From assembly GCA_028686345.1 (NCBI GenBank), contig JAQUCE010000018.1, positions 1 through 61,399 on the forward strand: a DNA stretch of 61,399 nucleotides, in the 5' to 3' direction. Shown here piece by piece: positions 1 through 9,221 of the stretch. The DNA is from Kiritimatiellia bacterium. Its GTDB lineage: Bacteria; Verrucomicrobiota; Kiritimatiellia; RFP12; UBA1067. The position numbers and the translations under genes are program-made. A model generated the notes under the pieces. It searched no databases. It saw only the letters and a program-made list of their open reading frames with translations, and was not told where the DNA came from. Numbering within the stretch: position 1 is the stretch's first letter; each line of letters starts with the position of its first letter.

Positions 1-2018
1 CCCCGTCCGATGGGGTCGGTCACTGCATGGTTTGCGGGAAAGTTTCCGCCTGCTCCCGGAAGGCTTCCCTGTGAGAGGTAAAGGGTCTTTGATTCGCCTG
101 CATCAATGAAGGGGGGCGCGATCTGTGATGTGACTTGCCCGTCGCGGGCAATGGTGCTGATGATCCGACAACAATCCCAAGTATGGGCAATGAAGGTGCC
201 GTCGCTGTAGTATGTGGCCAGCAGCCGTCCGTTGGCCGCGTTGTAGTCGTGGTACTCGGCAGCCAGAATCGGTGCTTCAACAGCATCGGTGAAGAGGTAC
301 GTTTCGCGGCTCAGGGTGTGTCCGGTCAGGGTGTCGATGACCTCCACGTCGTAGGTGCTGCGGTCCAGCAGGCCCATAGGTGCTGTAGTTGTGCCGCTGT
401 AGCTGGTGATGGTCAACTCGGCTGCATTGAGCGCGTACTCCCAGGTTGTGCAGCTGCCATCAGGGTTCTGCTGATAGAGCGGACGGCCTTGCAGGATAAG
501 CTCAATGGCGGGGTCATCCAGAGTTGAAACTGAAATGGAGATCCGGTTGGCAGGTTCGCTGATTGCAGATGCCTGGCTGGCGGCGCGAATAACGGTGTTG
601 GAGATAGCGGGCAGGCTGTTGACGATTATCCGGTTGTATATGTTCCAGCTGCGGGATGTCAAGATCGGCGCGGCGTTTTTCACCACATACTCTGAGATAG
701 TGCGCGGCTGGAGGGCATCACGGTAGTTGCTGTCATCGCCAGCCAGGGGCGTGTAGGAGGTGGCCGTGACACGGGCCTTGAGCTGAGGGTAGTTTCCGTC
801 GGGGTTGAATTCAAGTTCGGAGTCAGCGGCGAAATCCGTCGTGACAACCGAGCCATCAATCGGTGTCACGCGCAACTTGTTGCGCCCGCTCTGATCCCAA
901 ATATTGTACTCCCACTGACCCCCGGGTGACTGCCTGAGCTTGAGTTTGCCGTTGCGGCGGTGGTTGAAGCTGTCGGTCCAATATGAGTATCCGGTTGTCT
1001 CCCACGAGTCATAACGCCCATTCAACTCACTGCGGGAGGAGACTCTTTCAACAGCGGCGGTGCCGCGGCCAACAGTGATATACGTTGCCTGTACCCCTGA
1101 GAGCGTTCTTGAGAGCTGAGTAACCACCTCCTCCTCAACAACTTTACGCGCGTCGATGAGCGTTGATTTGCGGCTGGTTGTGCAATACGCTAGGGCATCA
1201 TATCTGGATGAGGTTCGGTCATCGCCGTCAACCGCACAGGTGTAGGTCACATCGCGGATAATGTTATTGGCTGCGTCATATTGTTCAAACCGAATGACGC
1301 TGGCGGATGGGGCGGTGATCTGCCAGCCTTTGTGGTAGTCGGGGTCGTTCTGGCGGTAGATGTCGAGCTGCACACCGCCGCTGATGCTCTGGATCTGGAT
1401 GGTGCGCCCCTTATAAGAGGTGTTGCTGATCTGACTTAACACGCCGCCAATTCCATTGCTGTAGACGGTGATGTAATCCGAGGGCGCGACATTCAGATTA
1501 AAGAGCGCGGGGGTAACCGTTGGCAAAGTCTCGCATTTGAACCAGAGATATCCGCCGTGGGTGTTGTAACCAACAGGCCCGAGTGCGAGTCGGAATGCGA
1601 TAGAGCTCAATTGGTCGCCGTCGTCCATATCACAATCGCCATCCTCACAAACCCCGCAGCCGCAGTTGTCAGGCTCTCTCAGACCGCTGTGTGGTTCAAA
1701 TATGCCACTGTCAACAACTCTCTTGTACTGTGTGTTCCAGAGCAGATTAGTACCGGCCCTGATTTCGATATCGGCAGTATCATCCCCGTTATTATCGCTC
1801 TCCCAATCAAACTGAGCACGCTTGACGCTGTTGATAAATATGTCAGCCGGCGCGTTCTCAGATCCGACCGAGACTTCAATGCCGGCAGGGCCGCTGAACA
1901 GGCAGTTGGCCCGTTTAATGTGAGCAGCCTGACTTCGTCCATATTTTAGCATTGCAGACCGCACCCTGCTAAGAGCGAGAGACAACCGATTTGCTGTTGA
2001 TCTAAAATGCCGTTTCAT
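1..2018 (-). CDS. RHS/YD-repeat-like protein, 3' end beyond window
   Basis: The minus strand is open from an ATG at 2018 to the window edge (672 codons, no stop seen), so the C-terminus is missing. The N-terminus has no clear signal peptide. An early Asp/Asn-rich stretch (DWESDNNGDDTADIE) is followed by GCGVCEDGDCDMDDGD. Later segments are beta-rich with repeated Tyr/Trp/Gly-Arg units, such as YNAANGRLLATYYSDGT near the left edge, which resemble the YD repeats of RHS proteins. RHS proteins form large beta-cages around a C-terminal effector; the effector end is not visible here, so toxin or surface function is inference. It lies downstream on the same strand as a broken surface-protein module. 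A short GAGG lies about 14 nt before the ATG, which is weak support for the start. Family confidence is moderate. Confidence 0.7.
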   Translation of the reverse strand, partial: MKRHFRSTANRLSLALSRVRSAMLKYGRSQAAHIKRANCLFSGPAGIEVSVGSENAPADIFINSVKRAQFDWESDNNGDDTADIEIRAGTNLLWNTQYKRVVDSGIFEPHSGLREPDNCGCGVCEDGDCDMDDGDQLSSIAFRLALGPVGYNTHGGYLWFKCETLPTVTPALFNLNVAPSDYITVYSNGIGGVLSQISNTSYKGRTIQIQSISGGVQLDIYRQNDPDYHKGWQITAPSASVIRFEQYDAANNIIRDVTYTCAVDGDDRTSSRYDALAYCTTSRKSTLIDARKVVEEEVVTQLSRTLSGVQATYITVGRGTAAVERVSSRSELNGRYDSWETTGYSYWTDSFNHRRNGKLKLRQSPGGQWEYNIWDQSGRNKLRVTPIDGSVVTTDFAADSELEFNPDGNYPQLKARVTATSYTPLAGDDSNYRDALQPRTISEYVVKNAAPILTSRSWNIYNRIIVNSLPAISNTVIRAASQASAISEPANRISISVSTLDDPAIELILQGRPLYQQNPDGSCTTWEYALNAAELTITSYSGTTTAPMGLLDRSTYDVEVIDTLTGHTLSRETYLFTDAVEAPILAAEYHDYNAANGRLLATYYSDGTFIAHTWDCCRIISTIARDGQVTSQIAPPFIDAGESKTLYLSQGSLPGAGGNFPANHAVTDPIGR

Positions 2019-2240
2019 AATACTCTTGTGATCCTCATATTTTTCTTGCCGTCAATCCAGTTTGCGGCACCTTTCTGCATATCAAACTCAGACCCTATTC
2101 AGTAAATGTTTCCTGCGAACTCAATCCAAGGCGAAATATTGGCGTGTTTTCCAATATCGTATCTTCATTTCATCCCTGTAAACATTACCTCACTTGTCAA
2201 CCTCGCACACAGATGACTTTTGTGACCCTATGGGATATTA

Positions 2241-2747
2241 TTATAAGAGCACATACAAGCCACCCTTTTCCTTTAAAGAGGCCCTCAGGCACTTAATAGT
2301 CCCGATCTTAACCAAATACATTTGATCACCCTTGATTTTGGCTTGAATTTTAAAAGGATCCTCGTTTGTAAAAGACAGATCTCCCCCTGAGCATTCAAAA
2401 AACATAACACCATTGATTTCATTCCTACACGGAGGTTTCCATTTTTTAAAAGGTTCATTGACTATATAAACAGTTCCTGTAAATTGCTCAATATTTACTT
2501 CTTTTAACCCTAACAATCTGGCGTACAAAATAAGTTTTGATTTCTCGCCCCTTAGCAATGAGTAAAACGTATAATATTTTCTTTCTCGACCGGTTGCGTC
2601 TAGTTTTTGGAACTCGCAATTTATGTCTATCGGCAAGCTCTCCACGAACACATCATTATGTTTTGTGACACTCTCGATAGGAGAAGGACAGAACAAAATC
2701 AATAAAATCACTGCTAACAAGCTCGCAACTATCACTGGTTTACTCAA
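2241..2747 (-). CDS. small hypothetical protein with N-terminal membrane segment (TTG start)
   Basis: A 168-residue protein of unknown function. The preferred start is TTG at 2747, because a perfect GGAGGTGA lies just upstream and overlaps the TGA stop of the preceding gene, which points to translational coupling. Longer in-frame starts exist (ATG at 2768 and 2861) but would run back into that gene. From the TTG, the sequence begins MSKPVIVASLLAVILLILF, a hydrophobic segment that should act as a signal anchor or signal peptide. The rest is a soluble mixed alpha/beta domain with four cysteines (NCEF, PPCRN, FECSG, IKCLR) that could pair outside the cytoplasm. No family recognised. Its position between the interrupted 346-codon gene and the RHS-like gene suggests a role in the same module, as accessory or immunity protein, but this is inference. 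Confidence 0.6.
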   Translation of the reverse strand: MSKPVIVASLLAVILLILFCPSPIESVTKHNDVFVESLPIDINCEFQKLDATGRERKYYTFYSLLRGEKSKLILYARLLGLKEVNIEQFTGTVYIVNEPFKKWKPPCRNEINGVMFFECSGGDLSFTNEDPFKIQAKIKGDQMYLVKIGTIKCLRASLKEKGGLYVLL

Positions 2748-2751
2748 AACT

Positions 2752-2759
2752 TCACCTCC
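2752..2759 (-). promoter_or_regulatory. ribosome binding site overlapping a stop codon
   Basis: GGAGGTGA on the minus strand; its last three bases are the TGA stop of the preceding gene. The TTG at 2747 follows after four bases. The site decides the TTG start of the downstream small membrane protein and predicts translational coupling. Confidence 0.6.
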
Positions 2760-3792
2760 ATCTTGCATTTCCTTCCATATGTTTTTGCTCAATGGGCAAC
2801 CATTCTGACCTGATATCGAAGGGTATGGTTGTATCGGCTTCAAGGTTCGGATCGTTTTCATTCGGGTTGAAGTAGTGGAGGATTTTCATTTCACCTGGAG
2901 CTTTCAATGAGAAGCCAAAAAACAGCGGACCATATATTTTGCCGTAGTGAGCTCCAATCAATCGACCGTTTTCATCAATACGTGTACGAGTGCGTAAAAC
3001 GATACATTCGTCATCTTTCATTTGCCCGTCAATATAACTGCCTGTCCCTCCCAGCCGTTTGAAACTAAATCTGATTTCCTTCTGATAAACGGCGTTTGTG
3101 TCCGCATAGTATGCTGATTTGAACATGCTGTAGGTATCGCTGGAAACTTTTAAAAACCCAGCAAAAGGATCATGGGTTGAAAAAATGAGTTCCTGGTTTG
3201 TGAACGTGCTGCCCTCACCGTCCCGAATGTATGTCACGTCGAAGTCCCGTGTTTTTCCACTGCCATATGGCACAATCAAATCACCGACAGTCAAATCAAA
3301 CCCCAACGGCTCACCGACGATTGGGAGCAGTGTGTAATCACTGCATCTGTCGGCGACATACATCGCCACCGGATTGACCTTTCGCTTAAACACCACCGTG
3401 TTTGTCATGCCGTAAGGTTGCCAGCGACCGCTTGAAACAAAAACATCTGGAAATCTAGAAAGATGCTTGGTCTCCCAAGTATTGTAGAAGCCCTCTTTCA
3501 CGCAATAATACCCAAGCTCGCCATTGCTTCTGCCCTCCACCACGAAACAACCGTTCTAATCTGTTTTTCCTATTATCTGCGTACTCGTTTCAGGATTACC
3601 GTCTAACGTGACACCGGAACTTACCGTTGCATTTGACACTACCTGTCCGTTCTGATCTATGCACCGCAGGACAATTTTTGCCTGAGCAATAGCGTGGTAT
3701 GTCCCGCGTTTCTTGCGCTCTTGTATGCTGATGTCTGCCATTACGACAGATGTTATTACACATGACGCGACGATAATGAATAACATTTTCAT
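2752..3792 (-). pseudogene. secreted protein gene split by an in-frame amber codon
   Basis: Two open segments in the same frame (3792-3556 and 3552-2752) are separated only by TAG at 3553-3555. Reading through gives a continuous 346-residue protein: signal peptide MKMLFIIVASCVITSVVMA, then a domain with VLRCIDQNGQVVSNATVSSG, then GKTD-stop-NGCFVVEGRSNGE. The text around the stop resembles carboxypeptidase-regulatory-like units (KTDxNGCFxVEG), where Gln would fit, so CAG to TAG is the simplest explanation. The second segment has no credible start of its own; its first ATG is nine residues past the stop. The C-terminal half is a beta-rich domain I cannot assign. The gene starts immediately after the hydrolase-fold gene ends (3793) and its stop is coupled to the next gene. 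It could be a real nonsense mutation, suppressed readthrough, or a sequencing error. Confidence 0.75.
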
Positions 3793-6264
3793 TTACAAAT
3801 CTCCTTCTTTAACCAGTTTCTCAAACAGTTTGTGTGTGTAAAAGAACGCCTTGTTCTGCATGTCGTTATGTAACCAACGTTGGTGATAGGGATACCCACT
3901 ATTAGGCCACGTATTGTTATCCGGCTTGAAGGCAGTGTTCATGTTGAAATTCATAGAACTGCCAAGACACGGGATTGCCGTTTTCCCCGCTGCAGGCGAG
4001 AGGGCAGGAATACCTTTGGCGAGAAGCTGATTATGTTCCTCCGACGAAATGGTATCCGAAAACATAAGACTGGGGTAATGCCTAAACACAGGTTGTTCGT
4101 CCAGCTCAGTCAAAAGAGTGTAGTGCTTGATAATTTGCCCCCAACCCTTTATTGCACACTCGAATCCAGCACCCTGTTGGCCCGACCACGAGCTAATAAG
4201 GTTATCTCTCTGATATATTTCATCATATCCAACACCCCAGCCAGCCCAGGAGGTTGCCGCCGGGTCACACAGATCAAAGCGTCCTTTGTGCGCCTCCTGC
4301 AGGTGCCACGAATAACGTCCACCGATGGTGCCGGGCATGACCGACCACGGCGTTCCGTTGTAAAGCTGGAACACCTCGTCACCATCATCGGCGGTCGGAA
4401 CCCCGCCTGCTGAATACATGTTATAAACGGACGTTTTCGCAAGCACCTTTGCGAATCGGCCTTTCCACGTGAGGAGTCTGCGGGCATCTGCGGTGTCCCC
4501 CAAAAATAACTCATGATACTTGGCACTCCAGCAAATGTTCGTGTAATCCAGCCAATCTTCATGGACCATTACATTTGAACCGTCAAGCAGATCGCTCCAC
4601 AAGCCGCTATCGTATGCTTCAGCTGGAACAGCGGCGTTAAACATAAAGTACTTATCAACGTTCATACCGTGGTCGGCGATAGCAGAGGAGACGACCATAT
4701 TTCCCAGACTTTGGGCCATAACGATCTTCTGTCCCGGACGGTCATTGACATAATTCCTGAGGTACGGAGCAGCCTCGAAGGCGTGGCATACGTTGACCTG
4801 GTATTTAAACCCGCCCTGTTCGATGCTGTCGGTGAGAAGAAAGCCATCGTCGCCGAGCCACGTCACGCCGTGGTAGCGGGTATTGGAGCCACTCTGCCAG
4901 AGTTTTTTGAAGACCTCCGACAACCAAGCGCGGGCTTTGGAAGGATTAACGCGGAAACCGTGAAGAAAAAAGACATTCTTTCCGTTATCCGGCGGAACAG
5001 CACTGCCTGACGTGACAACCGCCCCGCCGCCTCCACGCAGATTGACTCGCTGAAACATCTCCTCAACCGGGCCGGTGTGTAGCGGCAACCACACTGATAC
5101 AATCAGCTGGTCAGTGTCACTCTTGACCACATCCAGACGCAACGACGCGAAAGCGGACGTGCACTCAACCATCAGCACGCCTCGGTTCCTGTCAGTTTTA
5201 ATCGCTTTTAGAAATGTGCCTGCAAACTCGACTTCAGTTTCAAGTTTCGCATCTCCATCCGGGAAGGTATTGGCCTCGAACGCCTTCTGATTGAGTTGTG
5301 TTCCACAGTTGTTGCACTCCTCCCTTAAATAACTTCCAGCGCGGCCGCGTGTCAGCTCGGTATAAACAAACTTCAGGCCGCGGCTGCGCAGGCGGTATTC
5401 AACGCCATTTCCAGGAGGTAAAACTGCCATAACATCTTTCAAGTCCAGCCAAACTGGAAAGAAATCCAGCAAATCACAATGCCCGTTAACAACATTATCC
5501 ATACAGTTGGCATTACTTTGCCCCGGGACATCACTACCTTTCGTCGCAACTGGGCCGCTGTCTTTATCATCGTTAATCCAGAAACGAAAAAGTTGACCAT
5601 TAGAGTACGCATCTTTATCATGCTGATCTATCACCCCGTCACGATTGTAGTCGGGAACCAAACCCATCTTCACAACATACAGCGTCGCAGTGTCTTTCAG
5701 ATCAGTGAAGGTGTTGGAGCGGAGGGTGACGGTGTGGGTGCCGATGGCAAGGGAGCTCAAGTCAAAGGCGGTGCCTTTGTAATAACTTGATTTGCTTATG
5801 CCATCAATCAGCAGGGTGAAACCCAGCGGATCGCGGCTGTATTCATAGTCGATGCCGAACTGAATTGATGTTGCCTCATGCGCCATCACGTATTGACTCT
5901 CCTTAAGTTTCGCCCGAATGACCTCTATTTCAATGTGCTCGCTGCCGATCACTCTCTCCCCGACCCTGGGGTTGGTGTTATCAACTAATTCGTATTTGAG
6001 AGTATACACCCCGCCGAAGGTGGAGCCAAGGTAGAATGTGCGGAGTGCGTCAACAGCACCGGGAGTATTTGTTTGGACATTTACAGCATCGGAGATTGAC
6101 GCGTTGCGGGTCTGCGAGAACCGTAACCGCCCACCGGCATCACCCCGGAGGCGTACGAACCCTTCGGTTAAAATTGATCTTGTATAAACTTTAATGCTGA
6201 TAGTTTTTCCCGTTGGCGCTGATTGCAAGAAACTGCTTGTCCCGATCACTGTGGATCGACTCAA
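3793..6264 (-). CDS. surface protein with EF-hand and alpha/beta-hydrolase-like domain (probably a 3' fragment)
   Basis: An 823-codon frame. Residues about 20-200 are Ig-like beta domains. DYNRDGVIDQHD at 205-216 is a dockerin/EF-hand type calcium loop. Residues about 428-640 look like an alpha/beta hydrolase: VFFLHGF at 431-437 as the oxyanion strand and A-Q-S-L-G at 517-521 as the nucleophile elbow, with Ser519 replacing the usual GxSxG context. Family knowledge suggests a lipase or esterase-like fold; the substrate is unknown. The first ATG is probably not the true start: the first 19 residues overlap the end of an upstream coding frame, and deleting one A in the AAAAA run near 6200 fuses the two frames (ISANGK to TISIKVYTRS). 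I therefore read this as the C-terminal part of a longer RCC1/TSP3 protein. Confidence 0.65.
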   Translation of the reverse strand: MSRSTVIGTSSFLQSAPTGKTISIKVYTRSILTEGFVRLRGDAGGRLRFSQTRNASISDAVNVQTNTPGAVDALRTFYLGSTFGGVYTLKYELVDNTNPRVGERVIGSEHIEIEVIRAKLKESQYVMAHEATSIQFGIDYEYSRDPLGFTLLIDGISKSSYYKGTAFDLSSLAIGTHTVTLRSNTFTDLKDTATLYVVKMGLVPDYNRDGVIDQHDKDAYSNGQLFRFWINDDKDSGPVATKGSDVPGQSNANCMDNVVNGHCDLLDFFPVWLDLKDVMAVLPPGNGVEYRLRSRGLKFVYTELTRGRAGSYLREECNNCGTQLNQKAFEANTFPDGDAKLETEVEFAGTFLKAIKTDRNRGVLMVECTSAFASLRLDVVKSDTDQLIVSVWLPLHTGPVEEMFQRVNLRGGGGAVVTSGSAVPPDNGKNVFFLHGFRVNPSKARAWLSEVFKKLWQSGSNTRYHGVTWLGDDGFLLTDSIEQGGFKYQVNVCHAFEAAPYLRNYVNDRPGQKIVMAQSLGNMVVSSAIADHGMNVDKYFMFNAAVPAEAYDSGLWSDLLDGSNVMVHEDWLDYTNICWSAKYHELFLGDTADARRLLTWKGRFAKVLAKTSVYNMYSAGGVPTADDGDEVFQLYNGTPWSVMPGTIGGRYSWHLQEAHKGRFDLCDPAATSWAGWGVGYDEIYQRDNLISSWSGQQGAGFECAIKGWGQIIKHYTLLTELDEQPVFRHYPSLMFSDTISSEEHNQLLAKGIPALSPAAGKTAIPCLGSSMNFNMNTAFKPDNNTWPNSGYPYHQRWLHNDMQNKAFFYTHKLFEKLVKEGDL

Positions 6265-6814
6265 TCCCGGTCAGCGTGGGCGCTGTTTTTGTAGAACCTG
6301 AATAGACCTCCGCCCTGCCGTTCGAGAAAAGCACGGCGTAAAACCTGTTATGCTTTGAAGTGAGGCACCATCGCCCGTAAAAATAAGCACTGTGCCATCC
6401 TTCAGCAGTGCCGCCCGCGCTGAATCAGATGCCGTTACCTGCACAGCGTGGCAGTCCATGTACAGCTTGCCTGCCGGATCTTTGCCGCTCCATAATGTCA
6501 AAAAGGCCGCCTCTGTTTCCACACCGTCACTGAGTCCATCCTGGTCGGAGTCCGTCACTTCAGGATCTGTTCCGAAGAGATAGCTCTCTTCAAAGAGGGT
6601 CAGGCCGTCGCCATCAGCATCACCGTCGAATGCTCCCGCCGCCGGCGGCGACCCCTACCGCACCCGCAACAGAGGCGGGCACATCGGTCTGGTTAAAAAC
6701 ATTGTCGCCCCAGGCAATAACGCTGCCGTCATCGCGCAACCCCAGCACATGAAAACCACCTGCCGCCACCTGTACAATATTGGTGACATTGGAGGGTAAA
6801 ATTAGTGCCTGGCC
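6265..6814 (-). pseudogene. 5' part of the same protein in shifted frames (RCC1 and TSP3 repeats)
   Basis: Three frames encode consecutive pieces. From 6814: LPSNVTNIVQVAAGGFHV and LRDDGSVIAWGDN, an RCC1-type beta-propeller repeat. Removing one G from a GGG run near 6633 joins this to AFDGDADGDGLTLFEESY and DSDQDGLSDGVE, TSP3-type calcium repeats. Adding one T to a TTTT run near 6341 joins ITGF to YAVLFSNGRAEVYSG, and removing one A near 6200 joins that to the 823-codon hydrolase-fold frame. All three lesions are single-base changes in homopolymers. The 5' end is also lost: an in-frame TAG at 6815-6817 lies inside a 16-bp tandem repeat. Slippage decay and sequencing error both fit. Confidence 0.7.
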
Positions 6815-6851
6815 CTAACAATACCTGGCCCTAACAATACCCCTAACAACA
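6808..6851. repeat. 16-bp tandem repeat at the truncated end of the RCC1 fragment
   Basis: CCTGGCCCTAACAATA occurs twice back to back (6808-6823, 6824-6839), followed by a partial third unit CCCTAACAACA. The RCC1 reading frame is cut at this point, so the repeat marks a rearrangement or slippage junction. Confidence 0.7.
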
Positions 6852-7011
6852 CCCGCGGCTACAGTGCTGTGCAAGTCGAAAGGAATGCGCAATCGAGTGA
6901 CATGCAAGTCGAAGCTGCAGGGCGGCTGGCCTTGAGCGCGCCGGTGGGTGAAAGTGTTGTGCAACGCAGGCGGATTGCAAGCCGCTTGCCAGTTAAGCTA
7001 TTACGCCGCAG

Positions 7012-7413
7012 TTATAAAATAATATGCTTTGCCTTTTTGCTGGCCATGGCAAGGCACTCAATCTCAACCAGGCTGTCTTTGGGTAGACGCGCCACTTCAA
7101 TGGTTGAGCGGGCGGGCTTGTGGTCAGCAAAGTAACGTGCATAAACTCTGTTCATGCCGTTGAAATCCCCCATGTTTTTGAGAAAAACAGTGGTTTTAAC
7201 CACACTGCCTAAACTCAGCTTCGCTGCGGCCAGAACAGCTTTGATATTCTCGAAAACCTGAGTTGTCTGCGCTTCAATATCATTGCCTACCAGTTCCATG
7301 GTCTGCGGGTTGAGTGGTATCTGGCCTGACAAAAAAATTATTTGATTGGCCTCTACTCCCTGTGAGTAGGGACCAATGGCCTGCGGGGCGTTTGGGGTAT
7401 TGATTATTTTCAT
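7012..7413 (-). CDS. ridA: RidA family enamine/imine deaminase
   Basis: A 133-residue cytosolic protein of normal RidA (YjgF/YER057c/UK114) length. The family hydrolyses reactive enamine/imine intermediates released by PLP enzymes such as threonine dehydratase. Hallmarks seen are AIGPYSQ near residue 12, the FLSGQIP strand, ARSTIEVARLP with the key Arg (Arg102) and VEIE with the conserved Glu (Glu117), equivalent to Arg105 and Glu120 of the E. coli protein. The start is the ATG at 7413. It is the last gene of the minus-strand housekeeping cluster, 126 bp after murJ, so it may have its own promoter. The downstream side is decayed repeat DNA. Confidence 0.93.
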   Translation of the reverse strand: MKIINTPNAPQAIGPYSQGVEANQIIFLSGQIPLNPQTMELVGNDIEAQTTQVFENIKAVLAAAKLSLGSVVKTTVFLKNMGDFNGMNRVYARYFADHKPARSTIEVARLPKDSLVEIECLAMASKKAKHIIL

Positions 7414-7539
7414 GTGGCGTGCTCCTGTATTTGTCCACTCTCTGTCAGTGGAGCGAAGTTTTTGTATTGGTGGTTATTCTCGCAACTCCTGTTATAATTA
7501 GCAAGCGCATCATTGTCTAGAAGCTTATCGCCGGGCAAC

Positions 7540-9198
7540 TTAGGCGGATTTACGCTTGCGCATTTTTAGCAGCTGGGTTTTGGATAAGGAGTAAAGCTCA
7601 TGAATCTCGCTGATCTTTAGGGCATAGGTTGCGGCAAGGTAAATGGCCACAAAGACCGCGCTGGTGATGCCGAGTTTGATCAGATCACCGGTGCGATTCG
7701 CGAGGTCGACGTGGTCCAGCACGCGCGGATGAATGAACCAGGCGGTCAAACGGGAGAGAGTAAACCAAGCGCCTAAGCCAGCCACGATTGAGGCGGCTGT
7801 GATCCGAATCAGAAAGGTCCAGGTCTCTTTGAAAGGAAAGACCGGGGCACTTTGCTTTAGGAAGAGGGTGAGCGCAAAGCTCTTCAGGATACGGGAGAGG
7901 GTGAAACCGCCGGCGATGAAACAAAGCAGCAGCACGCCATTGGTGCCGGCGTAAACAAAGCCCGCCCAACTGAAAAGAATACTTGTCAGCGAGAAAAACA
8001 TACCCAACAGAGTCACAGTCCACATGCGTCGGTTGGCGAAAAACGCCTGCATGGTCAGTGCCTCAATGGCCCCGGCCGGCAGCACGAAGGTGTAAAACGA
8101 GAGTGCCAGCGCGGTGCGGTGCACAGCTGTCTCGTCAAAAAAACCACCCTTAAAAACAAAGGCTGTAAAGGGCACGGAAATAACGGCTATTAAGAGGGCA
8201 AAGGGGATAAAGGTTGCCAGCAGTATGCGTCCAAAATGCGTGACCAAGCGGCCAAGCTCAGCCTGGTTTTTCTCATCAACCAATTCACAGAAAAAGGGGA
8301 AAACCGCGATTGAGAGGGTATAGGGCACCAGCCAATGCAGTGTGCTCTGAAGTTTTCGTCCCATGGTGTTAGCCTGCATCAAGCCGCTCTCCTCCAGGGA
8401 GCTGAGGAAATAGACGTTGTTACTAACATCCCTGACCTTGGCAACAAGAATACCGGCCAGCAGCGGAAGCATCAACCAGAAGAGTCTTTTAATAAAGGGA
8501 TGCCGAAAGTTGAACTCCACCTTGAAATGGCCCAGCTTATCGCGTAGGCCGTAAAGGTGGGTTGCCAGTTTACAGAGTGAGCCGGCCACAATACCCCAGG
8601 CCAGCATCTGCGCGCTATCCTTAGAGAGAAAGTAACCAACCACTAAAAAGCCAACTGCGCAGAACTTCCAGACAGCATCGCCGAAGGCGGCCAGGAAAAA
8701 GCGTTTATAAGCGTTCAGCATAATATAGGTGGTGGAGCCCAGCGACAGTCCAATAATAGCGGGGGATAGCATTTTCAGACTATAAGCTGCCAGATCAAAG
8801 CGCTCCGGAGAGTCCGAGCTGCTCCATTTTGTGCAGATTGTGACTGCCCACTGTGGAGCAAAAAAGAAGAACAGGGCCACAATAATCAGCAGCACGAACT
8901 GCGTGCTCAGCACAGTGTTGGCAAAGCTCCAGGCGCGGGTGATCCGCCCGCGATCGATCAGACGCATAAACAGGGGCAGAAATGCGGGCGCAAGCGCCTC
9001 CTCACTGATCAGGAAAAGCATGAAAACACCATTCTCAAAGGCAAAGGTGTAAACAACGTCAAAGGTCTCCGGGGGCAGCAGCCGTCCCATGACCTGAGCC
9101 TGGATGAAACCGGCCAGTTTAAAGAGAATATGAGCGAGCAGGACAAAAGCGCTCGCCTTAAAGATTCTTTTTTCCATCTTTGTTCGGTTTGTGGCCAT
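7540..9198 (-). CDS. murJ: lipid II flippase MurJ
   Basis: A 552-residue, highly hydrophobic protein with about 14 predicted membrane segments, as expected of the MVF/MurJ branch of the MOP exporter superfamily. The N-terminus has a short basic start followed by FKLAGFIQAQVMGRLL, matching the typical first helix. MurJ carries undecaprenyl-linked peptidoglycan precursor across the inner membrane. The start is ATG at 9198; about 150 bp with tandem repeats separate it from msbA. Clustering with an MsbA-like exporter fits an envelope-biogenesis group. A paralogue acting on other polyprenyl-linked sugars cannot be excluded, because no other mur gene is present here. Confidence 0.9.
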   Translation of the reverse strand: MATNRTKMEKRIFKASAFVLLAHILFKLAGFIQAQVMGRLLPPETFDVVYTFAFENGVFMLFLISEEALAPAFLPLFMRLIDRGRITRAWSFANTVLSTQFVLLIIVALFFFFAPQWAVTICTKWSSSDSPERFDLAAYSLKMLSPAIIGLSLGSTTYIMLNAYKRFFLAAFGDAVWKFCAVGFLVVGYFLSKDSAQMLAWGIVAGSLCKLATHLYGLRDKLGHFKVEFNFRHPFIKRLFWLMLPLLAGILVAKVRDVSNNVYFLSSLEESGLMQANTMGRKLQSTLHWLVPYTLSIAVFPFFCELVDEKNQAELGRLVTHFGRILLATFIPFALLIAVISVPFTAFVFKGGFFDETAVHRTALALSFYTFVLPAGAIEALTMQAFFANRRMWTVTLLGMFFSLTSILFSWAGFVYAGTNGVLLLCFIAGGFTLSRILKSFALTLFLKQSAPVFPFKETWTFLIRITAASIVAGLGAWFTLSRLTAWFIHPRVLDHVDLANRTGDLIKLGITSAVFVAIYLAATYALKISEIHELYSLSKTQLLKMRKRKSA

Positions 9199-9221
9199 AT
9201 CGCCCCCTTTGTGAAGAGTGT

